Assembly: GCA_035297145.1 (NCBI GenBank)
Contig: DATGZN010000077.1
Location: 209,139 to 273,138, forward strand
DNA from: QHXW01 sp035297145
GTDB lineage: Bacteria; Acidobacteriota; Terriglobia; Bryobacterales; Bryobacteraceae
Direction of reading: 5' to 3'
Length of the DNA: 64,000 bases
Shown: piece by piece, positions 59,345-64,000 of the stretch
How positions within the stretch are numbered: the first letter of the stretch is position 1
Layout of the letters: every line of letters begins with the position of its first letter
Notes under the pieces: generated by a model
The model's input: the letters and a program-made list of their open reading frames with translations, nothing else
What the model was told of the DNA's origin: nothing
Database searches by the model: none
Position numbers and translations under genes: made by a program

Positions 59345-61822
59345 ATGGAGCTATTGCGGAACTGCGGGTACGATTTGCGCTATGGAGCGCGTACGTTACT
59401 GCGGGCGCGAGGGCTGACGGTGGTGGCGGCGATCACGCTGACCATCGGGATTGGCGCCAACACGGCCATTTTCAGCATTATCGATACCGTCCTCCTGCGG
59501 CCCTTGCCATTTCGCGACGCCAACCAGTTGGTGGCCCTGAATGAGACCGAGGCCGCTCCGGGCCACTACCCTTTTACCGGGCCGGATTTCATCGATTGGA
59601 AAACACAGAACAAGACCTTCCAGGACATGACCTTGTTTGGCTGGTCGGGGGACATGAACCTGGGCGGCAAGGGAACACCCGAACATGTCAGTGGCCTGCC
59701 GGCTGAGGCGAACTTCTTCTCGCTGCTAGGCGTCGCGCCGCTGGTGGGGCGTACCTTTGAACCTGGAGAGGATCAGCCGGGCAAGGACCAGGTGACGGTT
59801 CTGAGTTACGGGCTCTGGCAGGGACATTTCGCGGGTGACCGTGGAGTGATCGGGCGGACCATTGAGTTGGATGGCAAGACATTTACGGTTGTCGGCGTCA
59901 TGCCGGCAACGTTTCGCTTTCCTTCCCAAGCCCAATTGTGGATCCCGCTGGATATGGACAGCAAGACGCTGGGCCAGCGCGGGAGCCATTGGGCAAATGC
60001 CATCGGCAGACTCAAACCGGGTGTCACTCTGCAAACCGCCCGAGCTGATCTCAAGGTGATTGCCGCGCGGCTCGAGAAGACGTACCCGGACTCGAATGAC
60101 AAAGTGGGTGCGGCCGCTACTTCGCTGCATGATGAGCTGGTGGGCGATTCGCGCGACTCACTGCTCATGATGCTATCGGCAGTCGGGCTGGTTCTGCTCA
60201 TCGCGTGCGCCAACGTGGCGAACCTGCTGCTTTCGCGCGCCGTCGCACGGCAAAAAGAGATGGCGGTGCGCAGCGCTCTGGGAGCGGGTCGCGGGCGACT
60301 GCTGCGGCAACTGCTCACCGAGAGTCTGTTGCTCTCGTTGTCCGGCGGAGCACTGGGCTTGTTGGTGGCCCGTGGCATCCTCACGGCGTTCGCGCACACG
60401 CAGAGTTTCGCGCTCGGGCAGTTCACCATTCAACTGAATGCGGAGGTGCTCGCATTCACGCTCGCGCTGGCGGTGGGAACGGGCGTTCTGTTCGGCATCA
60501 TTCCAGCGTTGCGCACAGCCGCTCCGGATCTGCATGAAGAGCTGAAGGGCGGCGCGGGCAGCTCGGTGAGTCCCGGAAAGCGGCGACGGTTTACCAGCAA
60601 CGCCCTCGTGGTGGGAGAGATGGCGCTCTCGATGCTCCTGCTGGTCTGCGCCGGACTTTTGCTGAAGGATTTCGTGAAGCTGCGCAACCTGGATATCGGG
60701 GTGCGACCGGATGGCGTGTTCACGGCGGGTGTGCAACTCCCCGAGATGCAATACAAGACCAGCAGGCAGAGGTTCGACTTCGCGCGCTCCCTGTTGGAGA
60801 AGGCCGCGCACATTCCCGCAGTTGATGTGGCCGCGGTGAGCAATCGGCTTCCGCTCGAGGGCGGCAGTAACTACTATGCGAAGCTCCGCGGCTCGACCGA
60901 TCACATGAGTAATCAGCTCGTCGAGACCCACGCTGTCTCTCCCGATTACTTCCGCGCGATGGGAGTGCGCCTCCTGGAAGGACGTGTTTTTGCAGCGGCT
61001 GACATGCAGAACACGCTGAAGCTGGATGACCGCTGGCCGGAGATGACGGCAAACGGGGCGTCGCCTAAGCCGGAACAAACCGACACGATGGTGTATCCGA
61101 CTGTGATCAACCAAGCGATGGCGCGATTCTTCTGGCCGGGGCGTAGCCCGCTGGGGCAGATGTTCTCGCAGGGGAGCGACCACGGGCCGTGGAGAGAGGT
61201 GATCGGGGTGGTGGGCGACGTCCGCCAGTGGGGTGTCACGGACAAACCGATTCCCGAAGCTTACGAAGCGTTCGACGGCGATTCGCGCCTGTTTCTGGTG
61301 CTGCACGGTTCAGTGCCGCCCGACGGTCTGAGAGCGCCGGTGCGCGAGGCGCTGAGGCAGCTCGACGCGAGCCTGCCATTGTTTTCGGTGCGGACGATGG
61401 ATGACGTGATCGCGGAACACGTGCAAGGCCAGCAATTCCTCAGCATGCTGGTGGGATCGTTTGCGTTGCTGGCGGTTCTGCTGGCGGCGGTGGGAATCTA
61501 TGGCGTGCTGTCATATGCATTCACGCAGCGCACGCGCGAGATTGGGATCCGCATGTCACTGGGGGCGACGCGGAGCCGCGTGCTGAGGGACGTTCTGATC
61601 GACGGGATGCGGCTGGCGGTTTTGGGCTTCGTAGCTGGGATCGCGGGTGCGATGGCTGCCGCACGCGTCATGTCCAGTTTGCTGCACGAGGTTCAGCCGG
61701 GGGACCCTTGGATTTTTGTGGCGACGGCAGGTTTGCTGGCGATGGTGGCGTTGGTGGCGTGTTACTTACCGGCGCGGCGTGCGGCGGGGTTGGATCCGAT
61801 GAGGGCGTTGCGGCACGAGTGA
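59345..61822 (+). CDS. MacB-like permease, acidobacterial type
   Basis: This 825-residue inner-membrane protein resembles two MacB/FtsX permease units in tandem. The first helix is VVAAITLTIGIGANTAIFSI, followed by a periplasmic domain (FPSQAQLWIPLDMDSK). Middle helices include LIACANVANLLLSRAVARQK. A second periplasmic domain follows, then the last helices with LLAAVGIYGVLSYAFTQRTR. It has no ATPase domain and no ATPase gene nearby. ATG 59345 follows GGGAGGA. Such proteins may export peptides or lipids; substrate unknown. Confidence 0.9.
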   Translation: MELLRNCGYDLRYGARTLLRARGLTVVAAITLTIGIGANTAIFSIIDTVLLRPLPFRDANQLVALNETEAAPGHYPFTGPDFIDWKTQNKTFQDMTLFGWSGDMNLGGKGTPEHVSGLPAEANFFSLLGVAPLVGRTFEPGEDQPGKDQVTVLSYGLWQGHFAGDRGVIGRTIELDGKTFTVVGVMPATFRFPSQAQLWIPLDMDSKTLGQRGSHWANAIGRLKPGVTLQTARADLKVIAARLEKTYPDSNDKVGAAATSLHDELVGDSRDSLLMMLSAVGLVLLIACANVANLLLSRAVARQKEMAVRSALGAGRGRLLRQLLTESLLLSLSGGALGLLVARGILTAFAHTQSFALGQFTIQLNAEVLAFTLALAVGTGVLFGIIPALRTAAPDLHEELKGGAGSSVSPGKRRRFTSNALVVGEMALSMLLLVCAGLLLKDFVKLRNLDIGVRPDGVFTAGVQLPEMQYKTSRQRFDFARSLLEKAAHIPAVDVAAVSNRLPLEGGSNYYAKLRGSTDHMSNQLVETHAVSPDYFRAMGVRLLEGRVFAAADMQNTLKLDDRWPEMTANGASPKPEQTDTMVYPTVINQAMARFFWPGRSPLGQMFSQGSDHGPWREVIGVVGDVRQWGVTDKPIPEAYEAFDGDSRLFLVLHGSVPPDGLRAPVREALRQLDASLPLFSVRTMDDVIAEHVQGQQFLSMLVGSFALLAVLLAAVGIYGVLSYAFTQRTREIGIRMSLGATRSRVLRDVLIDGMRLAVLGFVAGIAGAMAAARVMSSLLHEVQPGDPWIFVATAGLLAMVALVACYLPARRAAGLDPMRALRHE

Positions 61823-61839
61823 GGAAAGAGGCGTAGAGA

Positions 61840-62526
61840 TCAGCTTACAAGAGCCTCAAGTTGTCTTAGCCACGCGTCGAAATGCGGACATTGAGCTCTA
61901 ATGCCCACCAGTCCAATCTCCAGTGCGGCTAGCGTTCCGTATAGGGGCTTCTCGTAACCCGGCACAAGAGCCTCGATGCGTTTGCAAGGCGCGGTATCTG
62001 CCGAGTCGTTAATCTCCTCGGGTGATCCAAAGTCGTCCCGGATCTGCGTGAACGCCGCCTCGAGTTCGGGACGACCAATAGCACGACTGAATGCGCCACA
62101 GTCGCTAAAGAGGAGACCCTCGAATTCGTGCATCACTATGAAGGGAACGAACCGTTGAGGATATTCGCCGATTTCGGCGACCACGTCCTCCAGCAAGGCT
62201 TGTTCCACGCACTCTGCTTTCCTAACGAAGGTTACATTGGCCGCGTTTGCCCTTCCGGGCCACGCCTCCGCTCCGTGCTGAGGCAAGCCATAGTAATCGA
62301 CCATCGTTGTCGCGATACAGTCAGCATCTTCCTTGAGGTGGTTGATGATGTCCGTTCGGACCGAAGACCACGGACGAATTCCCCCGCGACGCTGCCGCAA
62401 GCGGGCATTGCCCACGATTCGAGCACCGACGGAATAGTAGCCGTTCGCCACGAGGTATGCGCGAAGCATCTCGTTGACGAAGTCCTCCTCGGTTTGGCCT
62501 TCAACATGGATCAGCAAGCGCGCCAT
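61840..62526 (-). CDS. DUF4276 protein, TOPRIM-like
   Basis: The 228-residue protein opens MARLLIHVEGQTEEDFVNEM. VEGQTEE is typical of TOPRIM domains in OLD-like nucleases. TTMVDYYGLPQ supplies a second acidic site, and FIVMHEFEGLLFSD a third. These are likely metal ligands for DNA or RNA cleavage. It follows the ATPase gene by five bases on the same strand, and DUF4276 with an AAA ATPase is a recurrent pair. Function inferred from pairing and motifs. Confidence 0.82.
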   Translation of the reverse strand: MARLLIHVEGQTEEDFVNEMLRAYLVANGYYSVGARIVGNARLRQRRGGIRPWSSVRTDIINHLKEDADCIATTMVDYYGLPQHGAEAWPGRANAANVTFVRKAECVEQALLEDVVAEIGEYPQRFVPFIVMHEFEGLLFSDCGAFSRAIGRPELEAAFTQIRDDFGSPEEINDSADTAPCKRIEALVPGYEKPLYGTLAALEIGLVGIRAQCPHFDAWLRQLEALVS

Positions 62527-62531
62527 CGTTG

Positions 62532-63596
62532 CTAGTCCCGAACTGGCCGCCCACCAAACTCATTCTTCTCCCACAACTGGCCAAGGCTATAGTCTTTGAG
62601 CCAAGAGCTCAGCTGCGACGAGTCCAATCGAGCTAGCTGCGTTGCGCCGTCCACACGGTTAGCTACCAGAACATCCTCGGGCTTGAAATGGTCTAACAAC
62701 AACGACGACTGAGTGGATACGATCACCTGAGTACTTACTGCTGCTTGCCGAATCAAGGCGGCCAGCATCTCGATGGCATAAGGATGAAGTCCTAAGTCCG
62801 GTTCATCCACCAGGATTACCGGACGACGACAAGCCTCTGGCTGTAGAAATAGGGTCGCCAAGGCGAGGAAGCGTAGCGTGCCGTCCGAGAGCGAGGATGC
62901 ATCGAAATACTGATCTGAGCGCGTGTGCCGCCACTCGAGCTTAATGTCGTCCGCTAGGGGTTCTAATTGGAAGTCATCAAAGAACGGAGCCACTCGCTGA
63001 ACAGTACGTTGAATCAACTTGTAAGAATCTCCGTACTTCTGTCTCAGATTGTAGAGGAATGGAGCTAGATTAGATCCATCGGGCTGCAAAAACTCATTGT
63101 CGTCCGCCTTGGCCGTTTTACGCATGGGAGACGAAGAACTTGTATCGTGGAAGTGATAGATGCGCCAGTGGCCACTTTGGTACCGCGCCCACCGGGCGAT
63201 ACCCTCCGACTCCGGCTCAGCGGTGTAGTGTCGCGGGTCGCCGCTCATCCCTATCCACACGCCCTGCTCTCTGGATGAATAAAGGCTATCGTCTGCCGTC
63301 CGAGCAACCGTCAACTCATAGTGCCCTCCGTTGAGCGCCACCACTTGGAAATAGACTTCTTTTGTGCGCTTTGACCCGAGGTGCAGAATCCTCTCCGCAC
63401 CGCCGGCTGCCTTCGCATAATCTCGGAGCCGTCCTTGGCCGACAACACGAATGAAGTCAAAGGCGCCAATGAAGTTCGACTTTCCAGAACCGTTTGGACC
63501 GATCAGGACGTTAATAGATCGCAGCTTCAGCTTCTCGATGGAAGCGATGCTTTTAAAGCCCCGAATTGTTATGTGATCAAGCGCGATTGGGGACAT
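62532..63596 (-). CDS. SMC-like AAA ATPase (AAA_21/OLD type)
   Basis: The 354-residue protein has Walker A LIGPNGSGKSNF near residue 35, an ABC-like signature SSLSDGTLRFLALATLF, and Walker B PVILVDEPDLGLHPYAIEM, followed by IVSTQSSLLLDHF. This is the compact ABC-ATPase type found in OLD nucleases and several abortive-infection systems. With the DUF4276 partner it likely forms a two-subunit sensor and effector. AT content is higher than in the neighbouring housekeeping genes. Confidence 0.87.
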   Translation of the reverse strand: MSPIALDHITIRGFKSIASIEKLKLRSINVLIGPNGSGKSNFIGAFDFIRVVGQGRLRDYAKAAGGAERILHLGSKRTKEVYFQVVALNGGHYELTVARTADDSLYSSREQGVWIGMSGDPRHYTAEPESEGIARWARYQSGHWRIYHFHDTSSSSPMRKTAKADDNEFLQPDGSNLAPFLYNLRQKYGDSYKLIQRTVQRVAPFFDDFQLEPLADDIKLEWRHTRSDQYFDASSLSDGTLRFLALATLFLQPEACRRPVILVDEPDLGLHPYAIEMLAALIRQAAVSTQVIVSTQSSLLLDHFKPEDVLVANRVDGATQLARLDSSQLSSWLKDYSLGQLWEKNEFGGRPVRD

Positions 63597-63623
63597 TTGG
63601 AATCAATAACATCGGGCTTCAGT

Positions 63624-64000
63624 TCATCCTCTTCTAAAATGCTTACTCAACGCCAGCCTTTGATGCTGGTAACTCGAACCTATTCCCTGCCCGTAGATCT
63701 TACTTGGTGCACTTAGTAGCCGCTCGAAGACTAAGCGGCCGACTACCTGGCCGTCCTCTAGCAGAAACGGGACTTCGTGGGAGCGGACCTCTAGTACGGC
63801 GTGGGTACCTTTGATGTCGTCGGCGCCGTAGCCGAAGCCGGGGTCGAAGAAGCCGGCATAGTGGATGCGGAATTCGCCGACTGAGGGATCGTAGGGCACC
63901 ATCTCGGCGGCGAAGGCGTGCGGGATGCGCACGCGCTCTTTCGAGGCGAGAATGTAGAAGTCATCGGGATCGAGAACCAGGCTGCGCGAGCGTGTGCGAT
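63624..64000 (-). CDS. 2'-deoxycytidine 5'-triphosphate deaminase-like, 5' end missing
   Basis: The frame stays open to the right edge, reading back as LVLDPDDFYILASKERVRIP before MVPYDPSVGEF. The visible part includes HYAGFFDPGFGYGADDIKG, VLEVRSHEVPFLLEDGQVVG and SKHFRRG, all typical of the Dcd family that makes dUTP from dCTP. The GTG at 63932 is an internal valine. The C-terminus is complete. Confidence 0.85.
   Translation of the reverse strand, partial: RTRSRSLVLDPDDFYILASKERVRIPHAFAAEMVPYDPSVGEFRIHYAGFFDPGFGYGADDIKGTHAVLEVRSHEVPFLLEDGQVVGRLVFERLLSAPSKIYGQGIGSSYQHQRLALSKHFRRG

Overview
The window looks like a chromosomal segment of a GC-rich acidobacterium, probably from the Solibacter/Bryobacter side of the phylum. 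This is inference from gene content, not a phylogeny. Support comes from two Acidobacteria-type MacB-like permeases, a fused E1 alpha/beta 2-oxoacid dehydrogenase, Tat-exported amidase and Gfo/Idh proteins, many PIN-type toxin-antitoxin modules and multihaem cytochrome clusters. Both window edges cut genes: ilvE at the left and a dCTP deaminase-like gene at the right.

Layout. 1-18 kb is mostly metabolic and housekeeping: ilvE (partial), nagA, a DinB protein with a decayed copy of its tail, serS, hemB, a UlaG-like hydrolase, two large membrane proteins, E1 alpha/beta, amidase, oxidoreductase, SDR and efp. 18-31 kb holds selA, a VapBC pair, the protein quality-control run tig-clpX-lon (no clpP between tig and clpX), engB, rho, a nucleobase permease, a second VapBC and der. 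31-35 kb is a toxin-antitoxin island: AbrB-VapC, Phd-VapC, DUF433-DUF5615 and at least two decayed modules, several with recognisable operators. 35-43.7 kb carries an MsrP-like molybdoenzyme with a b-type cytochrome, a HipA-like kinase, a histone-H1-like protein, an MltD-like transglycosylase, an EF-G paralogue and a broken permease gene.

43.9-58 kb is the most interesting part. It is a complete-looking extracellular electron transfer locus. One strand has a six-haem NapC/NirT-type quinol dehydrogenase, a nine-haem cytochrome fused to a b-type membrane domain, three accessory proteins and a monohaem cytochrome. The other strand has a PAS-sigma54 activator, a sigma54-type promoter, then a decahaem OmcA/MtrC-like protein, a decahaem MtrA/DmsE-like protein and an MtrB/PioB-like outer-membrane barrel. 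Together they could move electrons from the quinone pool across the periplasm and outer membrane. Between the two arms lies scar tissue: a decayed copy of the activator's promoter and PAS region, a truncated membrane-protein gene, short repeats and a beta-propeller gene.

58-64 kb has a HEPN-like protein, an intact MacB-like permease, a two-gene ATPase/DUF4276 module that resembles anti-phage systems, and the partial dCTP deaminase gene. I saw no tRNA, rRNA, CRISPR array or intact insertion sequence.
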